A stretch of DNA of 64,000 bases from DATARH01 sp036278835 (GTDB taxonomy: Bacteria; Pseudomonadota; Alphaproteobacteria; ATCC43930; CGMCC-115725): contig DASUKH010000133.1 in the NCBI GenBank assembly GCA_036278835.1, positions 3,904 to 67,903 on the forward strand, given 5' to 3'. The position numbers and the translations under genes are program-made. Below, piece after piece: positions 52,304-59,575 of this stretch; within the stretch, counting starts at the first letter, position 1, and every line of letters begins with the position of its first letter. The notes below the pieces were generated by a model. It saw only the letters and a program-made list of their open reading frames with translations, was not told the DNA's origin and did not search any database.

Positions 52304-53491
52304 TTATTCCGTCACCGGACCGTAGGTATCGAACAACCGGCGGTGCTCGTCGAGCGCGAATCGGTCTGTCATGCCGGCGAGGTAATCGGCCACAAGCCGG
52401 GCCGTCTCAGCCATCCCGGCGCCGGCCGGCGCCCGCCACTCACCCGGCAGGCACTCGGGTTCCGCAACGAACAATTGAAACAGCTCGCGCACGACCCGGC
52501 GCGCCTTTGAACTCATGCGGTTGACCCGATAGTGGCGATACATCCGCTCGAACAGGAATCGTTTCAAGGCCCGGTCGTGGTTCCGCATCTCCTCGGAAAA
52601 GGCAGCCACCGGGCGACCCAGCCGGCGCACCGCGTCGGCGCTCGCGACGCCGCTCTCGGCAAGGCGGCGGCTGGTCTCGACGACCAGATCGCGCACCATG
52701 CGGTCGATCAACCGGCGAATCGCTTCATGGATCAGCCGCGTTTCCTCGATGCCGGGATGCTGCCGCGCGACCTCGGCGAATACCGGGCCGACCAGCGGCA
52801 GCGGCGCAAGGTCGGCGACCCCGAACAGCCCGGCGCGCAGCCCGTCATCGATGTCGTGATTGTTGTAGGCGATGTCATCGGCGAGCGCCGCGACCTGCGC
52901 TTCCGGGCCCGGGAAAGTATCGAGGTCGAGCTTGTGGCGGCGGTCGTACTCCGCGATCGACGACGGCACTGGCCGCGTCATGCCCGGTCCGGCGAGCGGG
53001 CCGTTGTGCTTCGCCGTCCCTTCGAGCGCCTCCCAGGTCAGGTTGAGGCCATCGAAGGCGGCATAGCGCCGTTCGAGGCGGGTCAGGACGCGCAGGGTCT
53101 GGTCGTTATGCGAAAAGCCGCCCCACGGCGCCATCTCGGCGTCGAGCGCCTCCTCGCCGGCATGGCCGAACGGCGTGTGGCCGAGATCGTGCGCCAAGGC
53201 CAGCGCCTCGGCGAGGTCTTCGTCGAGACCCAGAGCGCGCGCCACGGTGCGGGCGATCTGCGCGACCTCGAGGCTATGCGTCAGGCGGGTGCGGAAATGG
53301 TCGCCCTCGCCGGCGTGATAGACAAACACCTGCGTCTTGTGCTTCAGCCGACGGAACGCGGTCGAATGCAGGATGCGGTCGCGGTCGCGCTGAAACGGCG
53401 TGCGCATGTCGCTTTCCGGCTCGGGGTGAAGCCGGCCGCGGCTCTTATCGGGGTCTGACGCATAGGGCGCGCGGGGAATCGCCCGGATCAT
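52304..53491 (-). CDS. dgt: Deoxyguanosinetriphosphate triphosphohydrolase-like protein
   Basis: HD-domain nucleotide hydrolase of 395 residues that splits dNTPs to deoxynucleoside and triphosphate. The conserved opening APYASDPDKSRGR fixes the start. Metal ligands are visible as H72 (THSLEVAQIAR), H101/D102 (AHDLGHTPFGHAGE) and the later DDIAYNNHDIDDGL. It is the first gene of the dgt-argS-SPOR-nagZ run and is divergent from mscL. Confidence 0.95.
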   Translation of the reverse strand: MIRAIPRAPYASDPDKSRGRLHPEPESDMRTPFQRDRDRILHSTAFRRLKHKTQVFVYHAGEGDHFRTRLTHSLEVAQIARTVARALGLDEDLAEALALAHDLGHTPFGHAGEEALDAEMAPWGGFSHNDQTLRVLTRLERRYAAFDGLNLTWEALEGTAKHNGPLAGPGMTRPVPSSIAEYDRRHKLDLDTFPGPEAQVAALADDIAYNNHDIDDGLRAGLFGVADLAPLPLVGPVFAEVARQHPGIEETRLIHEAIRRLIDRMVRDLVVETSRRLAESGVASADAVRRLGRPVAAFSEEMRNHDRALKRFLFERMYRHYRVNRMSSKARRVVRELFQLFVAEPECLPGEWRAPAGAGMAETARLVADYLAGMTDRFALDEHRRLFDTYGPVTE

Positions 53492-53644
53492 CGCGGAACC
53501 CTACGCCGACGCCGCGCGGGCGTCCATCCGCGGGGCATAACATGGACCCCCTCCGGCTTGGCGTCGCCGCGATTGCCGTGTTAGCCTTATAAAACCAAGC
53601 ACTTGAACAATCCCAAATCCGGCAAGACCAAGACAGGGTGTCCC

Positions 53645-54082
53645 ATGTTAAAGGGGTTCAAGGAGTTCATGCTGCGCGGCAACGTCGTCGACCTTGCCGT
53701 CGCCGTGGTGATGGGCGCCGCGTTCGGCGCGGTGGTGGCGGCGCTTGTCAAGGACCTTCTGACGCCATTAATCGCCGCCATCGTCGGCAAGCCGGATTTT
53801 TCGGCGATCCGGTTTACCGTCAACAGCAGCCAATTCCTGATCGGCGATTTGGCCAACGCCATCGTCTCGTTCGTGCTGATCGGCGTCGCGGTCTATTTCT
53901 TCGTCGTGCTGCCGATGAACAAGCTCATGGAGCGGTTCAACCGCTCCAAAACCACGCCCGACCCGACCACGAAGAAATGTCCGGAATGCCTCAGCGAAAT
54001 CCCGATCGCGGCGCGCCGCTGCGCGCATTGCACGGTCGATCTGGCGCAAACCGATCTCCGCACCGCCTCGGCGGGCGACTAG
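53645..54082 (+). CDS. mscL: Large-conductance mechanosensitive channel with C-terminal zinc ribbon
   Basis: Pentameric tension-gated channel that relieves osmotic downshock. It has 145 residues. The N-terminal amphipathic helix and TM1 read MLKGFKEFMLRGNVVDLAVA, then VVMGAAFGAVVAALVKDLLTP; TM2 is about 70-90. After the usual NKLMERFNR helix it carries an extra ribbon C112-P-E-C115 ... C126-A-H-C129, a likely metal-binding or redox-sensitive tail. I start at the ATG before MLKGF; a TTG 42 nt upstream is unlikely. A weak AGGGTG is the only ribosome site seen. Confidence 0.95.
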   Translation: MLKGFKEFMLRGNVVDLAVAVVMGAAFGAVVAALVKDLLTPLIAAIVGKPDFSAIRFTVNSSQFLIGDLANAIVSFVLIGVAVYFFVVLPMNKLMERFNRSKTTPDPTTKKCPECLSEIPIAARRCAHCTVDLAQTDLRTASAGD

Positions 54083-54108
54083 GGATAGTTGCGGCGCGCC
54101 GGGACCCG

Positions 54109-54126
54109 CCCCCGCGTTCGCGGGGG
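54109..54126. repeat. GC palindrome downstream of mscL
   Basis: CCCCCGCG-TT-CGCGGGGG lies 27 nt after the mscL stop. It belongs to the CCCTCCCCCG-type repeats (compare 37486-37566) and may end the mscL transcript, though it has no T-run. Confidence 0.6.
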
Positions 54127-54264
54127 AGGGGACCATGCGCACGCATGGACGAGGCGCCCGGCCCGGCAGCGCGCCGCCTCCTCCGTCGCCAGACGAGTGA
54201 GGAAGCCATGGCAGCGGCCCGCGACACGCCCCGAAGGCCACACCAAGCCCACCGGGTGCGCCGC

Positions 54265-54293
54265 TCGACAATAAGGCCACCCCCTGTTATAGA
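54265..54293 (+). promoter_or_regulatory. Promoter of the tRNA-Lys gene
   Basis: TCGACA (54265-54270) and TATAGA (54288-54293) with a 17-bp spacer. Initiation near 54300 would place the start about 9 nt before the mature tRNA. Confidence 0.55.
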
Positions 54294-54308
54294 CCGCCCT
54301 CCCAGGTG

Positions 54309-54384
<76 letters not shown>

Positions 54385-54614
54385 TTAAATCGGCGGGATT
54401 AAAGATGATACGGCCGGGCGAATGAAACCGGGCGGCTGGTGCCACGCGCGCCGGCCGGGTCATGGGAATGCCTCCGGTTGCCGGCCCGGGCCGGGCCGGG
54501 CCGGTGAAGCTAGCCAAAGTTGAAGCTGACCCACCGGAAGGTATTATCCGGGGCCGTCGGGAACACCCGGAGCGGTGCCGGTGTTGGCGCTGCGAACCCA
54601 AGGGAGCGGGGCCG
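54385..54614. other. Non-coding stretch between tRNA-Lys and a small gene
   Basis: About 230 nt without a supported gene. It holds a low-complexity GGGCC run (54479-54505) and, at 54524-54536, AGCTGACCCACCG, 12 of 13 bases the same as 57531-57543 at the edge of the AT-rich cassette. Confidence 0.45.
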
Positions 54615-54791
54615 ATGGACGACCCACAAAAACTTCGCGAGCTGGCGGCTTGGTATCGCGAATTCGCCGAGAAGACGGCCAACCCGGCGATCTGGGAATC
54701 GCGGCTGCGGATGGCCGAGGATCTCGAGCAGGAGGCGGCCCGCATCGAACGCCGCCAAGCCGCCTTGCCGGCCACCCTCGACGCCCTGTAA
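54615..54791 (+). CDS. Small conserved helical protein, unknown function
   Basis: A 58-residue protein, MDDPQKLRELAAWYREFAEK and onward, with a second helix WESRLRMAEDLEQEAARIER. From memory, similar 55-65-residue proteins are widespread in Bradyrhizobium and other alphaproteobacteria, where they remain uncharacterised. AGGGAG stands 9 nt before the ATG. The frame is open further upstream to 54462, but that part is GC-driven and has no resemblance to anything. Cytosolic, no cysteines. Confidence 0.7.
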   Translation: MDDPQKLRELAAWYREFAEKTANPAIWESRLRMAEDLEQEAARIERRQAALPATLDAL

Positions 54792-54896
54792 AACGGACCC
54801 CAGGCGTCTTCCGCCTGCAATCCGGTCCTCTCTCCCATACGGCGGCACCATCCGCCTGGACCTCCCGCCGGCATGCCGGCAGTCCAACGACAACCG

Positions 54897-55535
54897 TCAG
54901 GCGGCGCCCGAAACGTCGGCGGCGGGCGGCGGACCGCCCTTGGCGACGCCGACCATTGCCGGGCGCAGCAGGCGCTCGTGCAGCACGTAACCCGGCTGGA
55001 GGACTTCGACGACGGTGCCGGCGGGCACGTCGGGCCGCTCGGCCTCGAAGATCGCCTGATGAAGGTTATGGTCGAAGCGCTCGCCTCTGGGGTCGATGCG
55101 GCGCAGGCCGTGGCGTTCGAAAGCGGCGAGCAGTTCGCGCTCGGTCGCGGCGACGCCGTCGCGCAGCCCGCGCGTGCGGTCGTCCGCGATCTCCGCTTCC
55201 GGCATCGCTTCGAGTGCCCGCCGCAGATTGTCGACCACCGACAACAGGTCCCTGGCAAAGCCGCCGACCGCGAATTTCTGGGCGTCGTCGCGCTCGCGCT
55301 GCAGGCGGCGGCGGACGTTCTCGGTCTCCGCCAGCGCTCTCAGCAACCGGTCGCGGGTGTCGGCCAGTTCGGCCTCGATCTCGCCGAGCCGCTCGTCGGC
55401 CGACGGCAGCGCGTCTTCCGGCGCCGCCGGTTCGGCGGTCTGCCCGCCGGATTCGGGCCGCCGCTCCGCGTCGCCGATATCGTTGGCGGCCGCCGCCGGG
55501 CCGCCGGCGGCCTCCTCGTTCCGTTCTTCAATCAT
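54897..55535 (-). CDS. grpE: Nucleotide exchange factor GrpE
   Basis: Co-chaperone that releases ADP from DnaK. It has 212 residues: an acidic disordered N terminus, a long coiled coil (about 50-105, IEAELADTRDRLLRALAETE) and the C-terminal beta-domain with the family pattern GVAATERELLAAFERHGLRR ... NLHQAIFE. It lies 6 nt after hrcA on the same strand, the common arrangement for heat-shock control. Confidence 0.96.
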   Translation of the reverse strand: MIEERNEEAAGGPAAAANDIGDAERRPESGGQTAEPAAPEDALPSADERLGEIEAELADTRDRLLRALAETENVRRRLQRERDDAQKFAVGGFARDLLSVVDNLRRALEAMPEAEIADDRTRGLRDGVAATERELLAAFERHGLRRIDPRGERFDHNLHQAIFEAERPDVPAGTVVEVLQPGYVLHERLLRPAMVGVAKGGPPPAADVSGAA

Positions 55536-55541
55536 GCGCTG

Positions 55542-56669
55542 CTACCCTATGATCCGGCCGATCATCCTGGCGGTATAATCGACCATCGGGATGATGCGGG
55601 CATAGTTGATCCGCGTCGGTCCGATGACCCCGATCGCACCGATAATGTGCTGCCGGCTGTTTTGGTACGGCGCGATAATCAAGGAACAGCCGGCGACGCC
55701 GAACAGGTGGTTTTCGGCGCCGATAAAAATCTGCACCCCCTCGGCCTGGCGGCTGGCGTCGAGCAGCCGCAGCACCGTCTCCTTGGTCTCCAGCATCTCG
55801 AACAAGGTGCGCAGCCGGTCGAGATCGGCGAGCGCGGTGACGTCGCCCAGGAGATTGGCCTGGCCGCGCACGATCAGCGCGCTTTCGCCGTCGCCGCCGG
55901 CCCAACTCGCGATACCGGCGGCGACAACCCGCGAGGTCAGTTCGTCGAGTTGCGCCTTGTGCGAGGCAACCTCGTCCTCGATATCCGCGCGGGCCTCCTC
56001 GATATTGCGCCCGATCAGCCGCGCGTTCAGGTAGTTGGCTGCCGAGACGAGGGTCGATGGCGGCAGCCCGAGCGGCACCTCGATGACCCGGTTCTCGACC
56101 AGCCCGTCCTCGGTGACCAGCACGACCAACACCCGGCCGGGGCCCAGATGGACGAACTCAATGTGCTTCAGCGGGCGCTCCTGCTTTGGCACGACAACGA
56201 CCCCGGCGCAGTGCGACAGGCCGGACAACGCCGCCGTCGCCTCTTCCAGTGCCTGCGCCAGGCTTCGGCCGTGCGCCGCGCACAACGCCTCGATGTTCTG
56301 CCGCTCGCCCTCGGCGAGGTCGCCCAGTTCCAAGAGGCCGTGCACGAAAAGGCGCAGCCCGGCCTCGGTCGGCAGGCGGCCGGCCGAGGTGTGCGGCGAA
56401 TAGAGCAGCCCGGCCTCCTCGAGATCGGCCATGACGTTGCGGATCGTCGCCGGCGACAGGTTCTGCGCGAGGAGGCGCGACAGGGTGCGCGACCCCATCG
56501 GCTCGCCGGTTTGCACATAGCTGTCGACGATCAGCCGAAAGATTTCGCGGCTGCGCTCGCTCAGCTCCGCGACCGGCGAGGGGATCGGCGGCATCCGGCG
56601 CTCGCCCGCCCTGGTCTCGTCGGCGCGACCGCCCCGCTCCGCGCGGCCGTGATCGGACCTTGTGTTCAT
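55542..56669 (-). CDS. hrcA: Heat-inducible transcription repressor HrcA
   Basis: Represses groE and dnaK-type genes by binding the CIRCE element. From the chosen ATG it has 375 residues. A winged-helix N terminus (SERSREIFRLIVDSYVQTGE, then PATIRNVMADLEEAGLLYSP) is followed by the GAF-like HrcA domain and ends with IGPTRINYARIIPMVDYTAR. The start is uncertain: the ATG used has AGAGGA nearly touching it, and an ATG 25 codons further in (MPPIPSP) is also possible. No CIRCE sequence is visible in this window, so its targets are elsewhere. Confidence 0.93.
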   Translation of the reverse strand: MNTRSDHGRAERGGRADETRAGERRMPPIPSPVAELSERSREIFRLIVDSYVQTGEPMGSRTLSRLLAQNLSPATIRNVMADLEEAGLLYSPHTSAGRLPTEAGLRLFVHGLLELGDLAEGERQNIEALCAAHGRSLAQALEEATAALSGLSHCAGVVVVPKQERPLKHIEFVHLGPGRVLVVLVTEDGLVENRVIEVPLGLPPSTLVSAANYLNARLIGRNIEEARADIEDEVASHKAQLDELTSRVVAAGIASWAGGDGESALIVRGQANLLGDVTALADLDRLRTLFEMLETKETVLRLLDASRQAEGVQIFIGAENHLFGVAGCSLIIAPYQNSRQHIIGAIGVIGPTRINYARIIPMVDYTARMIGRIIG

Positions 56670-56761
56670 TCCTCTATCGCCCAACCGCCGCGTCGGAAAC
56701 ATCTGGGAATGGCGCGCCAAAGCGTCAACACGCCTGAAGCCGGGCGGGTTCGGCGCGCCGG

Positions 56762-57352
56762 TCACGGCGTCTTCTTGAAGATCGCGTCGTATGTCCGGCC
56801 CTGCGGCGTCGTCAGCCGACCCGCGAGATCGCCGTAGAGCGGCCGGAACCCGAACTGGCTACCATCGGAATTCTGGAAGCGCAATTCGCCGCCGTGGACG
56901 ATGCCGGTGCCGTGCAGCACGCCGCCCGAGCCGTTCGGGTTGGCGGTCATCGGACCAAAGACATAGACGATGCGGGCCCTGCCGTCCGGCGCCACGGCTT
57001 CGACGATCAAGGCGGCGCACAGTTGCGGCGTCCACGACGCATCGCTCCAGATTCCGACAAAGCGGCGGTCTTGTTCGGGCGCCGAAGCGGCCTCGACCAG
57101 ACGGGGCGTCACCGCCTGATGGCAGAAGATGCGCGGCTCGGGCGCGGCGGCAGGTGGCGGGGTCAGCGTCGCCGCATCGGGGCCGGGCCCCGGCGGCGAT
57201 GTGGGCGCGGGTTCTATCGGCGGCAGCGGCTCCGGCGCGATCGAGGGCACCGCCGCACCGGGAAAGAGCGGCACCGGCCCGTCGGGCTGTTGCGCGATGG
57301 CGGCGGCCGGCGTCAGCAGCAGAAGCAGCGCGACGGCAAGGCGAACGAGCAT
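56762..57352 (-). CDS. Secreted protein with proline-rich spacer, unknown function
   Basis: A 196-residue protein with a clear signal peptide (LVRLAVALLLLLTPAAAIAQ, about 1-21). A Pro-rich spacer (to about residue 72) precedes a C-terminal globular domain (about 75-196) containing FVGIWSDASWTPQLCAALIV and VYVFGPMTANPNGSGG. The domain has two cysteines (FCHQ and QLCA) that could form a disulfide in the periplasm. I do not recognise the family with certainty; it resembles small periplasmic domains of about 120 residues found in Rhizobiales and Rhodospirillales. It is separated from hrcA by 92 nt. Confidence 0.75.
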   Translation of the reverse strand: MLVRLAVALLLLLTPAAAIAQQPDGPVPLFPGAAVPSIAPEPLPPIEPAPTSPPGPGPDAATLTPPPAAAPEPRIFCHQAVTPRLVEAASAPEQDRRFVGIWSDASWTPQLCAALIVEAVAPDGRARIVYVFGPMTANPNGSGGVLHGTGIVHGGELRFQNSDGSQFGFRPLYGDLAGRLTTPQGRTYDAIFKKTP

Positions 57353-57429
57353 TGAAGGCTCCGAAACGGGCGGAACGAGCGGCGCAATCCCCCGCTCTCC
57401 CCGCCTTCCGCCGGGACAGCGGCTTGGGG

Positions 57430-57456
57430 ATTATACGCCCCCTTGCCGGCAGTCAT
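57430..57456 (-). promoter_or_regulatory. Possible promoter of the secreted-protein gene
   Basis: Read on the minus strand, a perfect -10 TATAAT (57430-57435) has ATGACT (57451-57456) upstream with a short 15-bp spacer. It lies about 80 nt before the ATG at 57352. Confidence 0.4.
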
Positions 57457-57508
57457 GGCGAGCGGCGCGCTAAAATTACCGGGTCGGTTCGCCGGCTGCT
57501 TCCCCGGC

Positions 57509-57542
57509 CCGCGATTTTGCGGAATTATGTAGCTGACTCACC
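57509..57542 (+). repeat. Left inverted repeat of the cassette
   Basis: CCGC-GATTTT-GCGG is itself a small hairpin, followed by AATTATGTA and a partly conserved tail ending TCACC. The matching arm at 59912-59945 has the six-base loop in the opposite orientation relative to the arm (AAAATC). Confidence 0.7.
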
Positions 57543-57568
57543 GTTAGGCAACAGCGAGTCTCTCGTCT

Positions 57569-58186
57569 TCACGGCTCAAGTATTTTAGATATAAGGCCAA
57601 CGTATGCCGGGTCAAACAGGGTCTTGATATAGTCAACAGGAATACGAAATGCGGTAGCGATCTGCATCTCGCTATATTTCTTGGCGGACCCATTCTCTAT
57701 CATGCGACGGCGATCCCGGATCGGGCAAAGCAGCTCTAGGGCGCAAATCTGCGCCGTTCTTTCAGAAAGAAAGGGACGGTACGCAGCGGAAATCTCCACT
57801 GGGTGGGCTGATTGTAATGCTTCTATTAGTCTCTCAATTTCTGGAAAAGATGAAACCTGAACGGTGGAATCCTCTTCCAAGCTATGGCAAATCTCTTTAC
57901 ACACAACGAAGCGTGTCCAACAGAAATTTAGGCTGTTGGCATAATCTATTTCAACAACAGTGCCGTTTCCCGAATATGGGACATACTGCCCTTCGTAACG
58001 GCGGAAGCGTCCCCTCACTGGGTTCAGATTCTCGTCTGCTCCGTCCGGATACTTATTAAACCGGATAAAATCGATGCCAGTGACCTCAACGATCGCTGCC
58101 CGGATATCTTCTAGCTTATATGGGAGATGTCCCGGCGGATGTCTGCGATCAACGATCGCCCGAATCCGGCGAACCGCATCTAGCAT
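57569..58186 (-). CDS. ImmA/IrrE-family protein with altered zinc motif
   Basis: A 205-residue protein with the layout of ImmA/IrrE (DUF955) metallopeptidases, which often cleave repressors or act in toxin-antitoxin and phage-immunity switches. Where the family has HExxH this protein has K97-E98-I-C-H101 (FVVCKEICHSLEE), so the first zinc histidine is lysine. The downstream helix SERTAQICALELLCPIRDRR keeps the usual glutamate and LLCP pattern, and SEMQIATAFRIPVDYIKTLF matches the C-terminal helix-turn region. It may be inactive or use a changed metal site. No signal peptide. The gene ends 27 nt inside the left inverted repeat. It is 72 nt downstream of the 73-residue gene on the same strand. 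Its base composition is much more AT-rich than the chromosome around it. Confidence 0.75.
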   Translation of the reverse strand: MLDAVRRIRAIVDRRHPPGHLPYKLEDIRAAIVEVTGIDFIRFNKYPDGADENLNPVRGRFRRYEGQYVPYSGNGTVVEIDYANSLNFCWTRFVVCKEICHSLEEDSTVQVSSFPEIERLIEALQSAHPVEISAAYRPFLSERTAQICALELLCPIRDRRRMIENGSAKKYSEMQIATAFRIPVDYIKTLFDPAYVGLISKILEP

Positions 58187-58211
58187 AAAATAATGTCCTT
58201 CCCGATAGCAA

Positions 58212-58233
58212 GGCGGGCGCCGAAGCGCCCGCC
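58212..58233 (-). terminator. UUCG-capped hairpin between the two cassette genes
   Basis: Read on the minus strand, GGCGGGCGC-TTCG-GCGCCCGCC is a 9-bp perfect stem with a stable UUCG loop, placed 25 nt after the 73-residue gene and 25 nt before the ImmA/IrrE-like gene. No long T-run follows, so partial termination, attenuation or mRNA protection is more likely than a full stop. Confidence 0.5.
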
Positions 58234-58258
58234 CTCACGCGATCGTAAAGGTAAAAGA

Positions 58259-58480
58259 TTACCCGATCAATGGACCAAACGGCTGCGGATCGATATCATG
58301 CAGCCACCGATCACTGATCTCACACTCGCCAGCCTTGAGGGAGTCGTCAATACGGTTCATCCCGGACAGAATCTCGGCCTCCGACAGGCTCCTGGCCTGG
58401 AGAACGAACAGCTTCATGTCGATGAGGCCGAGTTCTTTAGCGGCGGCGAGGTTCGCCATGGCTCTATCTCGCTCGGTCAT
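58259..58480 (-). CDS. Small acidic protein of the cassette, unknown function
   Basis: A 73-residue protein, MTERDRAMANLAAAKELGLI and onward, mostly helical with a C-terminal WLHDIDPQPFGPLIG tail. I do not recognise a family. The ribosome site is strong (GAGGGAGAGAGG about 10 nt upstream) and a sigma70 promoter lies at 58596-58625. Being first in the unit before the ImmA/IrrE-like gene, it could be its partner, as small proteins often are in such pairs. That is inference from position only. Confidence 0.6.
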   Translation of the reverse strand: MTERDRAMANLAAAKELGLIDMKLFVLQARSLSEAEILSGMNRIDDSLKAGECEISDRWLHDIDPQPFGPLIG

Positions 58481-58595
58481 GGCACACCAACCTCTCTCCC
58501 TCCATCACGTCAAGGGCAGCTACCCGCGCTAGGTCGCGTATAACGCGTCCGAGCCGGATCGAATTCCGCGATCTGCGAAAATCGTTACGCTGCGC

Positions 58596-58625
58596 ACTAT
58601 AGGAGGGAACAGAGCGAGCCGTCAA
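58596..58625 (-). promoter_or_regulatory. Sigma70-type promoter of the 73-residue/ImmA-like unit
   Basis: On the minus strand TTGACG (58620-58625) and TATAGT (58596-58601) are 18 bp apart, each one mismatch from consensus. Transcription from about 58589 gives a leader of roughly 110 nt before the ATG at 58480. Confidence 0.7.
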
Positions 58626-58665
58626 CACGCGCCTTCCGAAACTTTAAGTTTCGTATCGGCGCGTG
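58626..58665. promoter_or_regulatory. Nested palindrome directly upstream of the cassette promoter
   Basis: Outer arms CACGCGCC / GGCGCGTG enclose CGAAACTT-T-AAGTTTCG, a perfect 17-nt palindrome. The element abuts the -35 box at 58620-58625 and lies 50 nt past the stop of the membrane-protein gene. It may be an operator for the downstream unit or the transcript end of the upstream one. Confidence 0.55.
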
Positions 58666-58714
58666 CTCATCTCGCTCTCCGTCAGAGGCCCAGAGGGCAT
58701 ACGTCTCTAGCTCG

Positions 58715-59008
58715 TTACACGCTGCTCCGTCCGAAATAGAAACCGGTAGCCGCCCCCACCAGCGCGACGGTTGGTCCCAAAAAGATCGTCGCCATCTCCC
58801 TGACCGCCTCGACACGCTCGGGGAGGGCTGCGCAATTCGCGGATAGGAACCAAAGACCGAAGCCGATCTCGGCCGCGAGAATCACGACCAAGCCGATAGC
58901 CAGCAGCCCACGAATCGGCTCGCGGAAGCGTGGCTCCTTCTGGCCAACGGCCGGCGCGGTCGGCTGAGCGACGACCGGAACTGATGGAGGGTCTATGGCA
59001 ACCACCAC
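58715..59008 (-). CDS. Two-helix membrane protein of the cassette, unknown function
   Basis: A 97-residue protein: a Pro-rich N terminus (VVAIDPPSVPVVAQPTAPAV), one helix (about 34-55, LLAIGLVVILAAEIGFGLWF), a short loop with one cysteine, and a second helix (about 70-91, MATIFLGPTVALVGAATGFY). The layout is holin-like, but it also fits a membrane anchor or sensor. The GTG start overlaps the end of the preceding gene by 16 nt and has no ribosome site of its own, so translation is probably coupled. No family recognised. Confidence 0.65.
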   Translation of the reverse strand: MVVAIDPPSVPVVAQPTAPAVGQKEPRFREPIRGLLAIGLVVILAAEIGFGLWFLSANCAALPERVEAVREMATIFLGPTVALVGAATGFYFGRSSV

Positions 59009-59220
59009 GGACCACGGCGGCCATTAATGTGGATCGCACGATGCAAAGCACGAGCAGCTGCCTCATCGATCGGCTTCGTCGGTTCATCTGGCGGCGCCGC
59101 TGGGTGTGCCGGCGCTGCTGTGTCTGGATTGATTGTCGGCACGTTGCCGATGCGCCGTCCGGGCAGAGGCGGCCCAACGTCGGGCGGTGTAGGGGGGCCT
59201 ACGAAGCCGTCGTCGATCAT
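58993..59220 (-). CDS. Proline-rich small protein of the cassette, unknown function
   Basis: From the ATG at 59220 the product has 75 residues (MIDDGFVGPPTPPDVGPPLP and onward), is about one quarter proline and ends with a basic helix-like segment (ARALHRAIHINGRRGPWWLP). GGGGAGG lies 14 nt upstream, a little far; an ATG at 59283 would overlap the ribbon-helix-helix gene. The gene overlaps the membrane-protein gene, so the two may work together. Disordered; no domain recognised. Confidence 0.5.
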   Translation of the reverse strand: MIDDGFVGPPTPPDVGPPLPGRRIGNVPTINPDTAAPAHPAAPPDEPTKPIDEAAARALHRAIHINGRRGPWWLP

Positions 59221-59239
59221 GGTTGGGCCGCGCCTCCCC

Positions 59240-59533
59240 TTAGATAAGAATGATCTCTCTGATCGTGTGATCGGGCGTCTCAATCAGAATGCGGGCACCT
59301 TCCTGACGGGCTTTGATCAGAAAGAGTTCGGTGCCCAACGCACGTCGCACGACCTCAGCAAATGAGACACCACCCCTCAAGGCAGCGATGTCCTCAAGTA
59401 CCTTTCTCGCTTCCGGGGATAGCCGGAGCGTCAAGCGGGAACCGCCCTCGACATATTCGGGGTTTTCCGCTTCCTCATTAGAGGCCCGACTGGCGGCATT
59501 CGGGTCCCGAGGCGCGGTATTCGGGTCAGCCAT
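59240..59533 (-). CDS. Ribbon-helix-helix (CopG-like) DNA-binding protein
   Basis: A 97-residue protein with a disordered N terminus (1-30) and a central ribbon-helix-helix fold: strand SRLTLRLSPEARKVLEDIAA with helix 1, then GVSFAEVVRRALGTELFLI with helix 2. The C-terminal strand region (RILIETPDHTIREIILI) resembles rhizobial homologues of unknown role. Such proteins bind short palindromes as dimers and often repress their own operon. That fits well here, because its promoter (59565-59593) overlaps two palindromes. AGGAGT precedes the ATG. It is the first gene of the cassette's upstream unit. Confidence 0.8.
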   Translation of the reverse strand: MADPNTAPRDPNAASRASNEEAENPEYVEGGSRLTLRLSPEARKVLEDIAALRGGVSFAEVVRRALGTELFLIKARQEGARILIETPDHTIREIILI

Positions 59534-59557
59534 GCGTTACTCCTGAGCTCTAGTCGC

Positions 59558-59575
59558 GGCGGTGATACTACCGCC
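59558..59575 (-). promoter_or_regulatory. Palindromic operator over the -10 box
   Basis: GGCGGT-N6-ACCGCC, perfect 6-bp arms, covers the TAGTAT -10 element of the ribbon-helix-helix gene. A bound dimer would exclude RNA polymerase. Confidence 0.6.

Noticed and set aside
53558..53593. Promoter of mscL
   Set aside because: TATAAA at 53588-53593 is good, but the nearest TTGGCG lies 24 bp away and nothing suitable stands at 16-18 bp.
55542..56761. CIRCE element near hrcA
   Set aside because: No TTAGCACTC-N9-GAGTGCTAA-like sequence was seen beside hrcA, grpE or elsewhere in the window.
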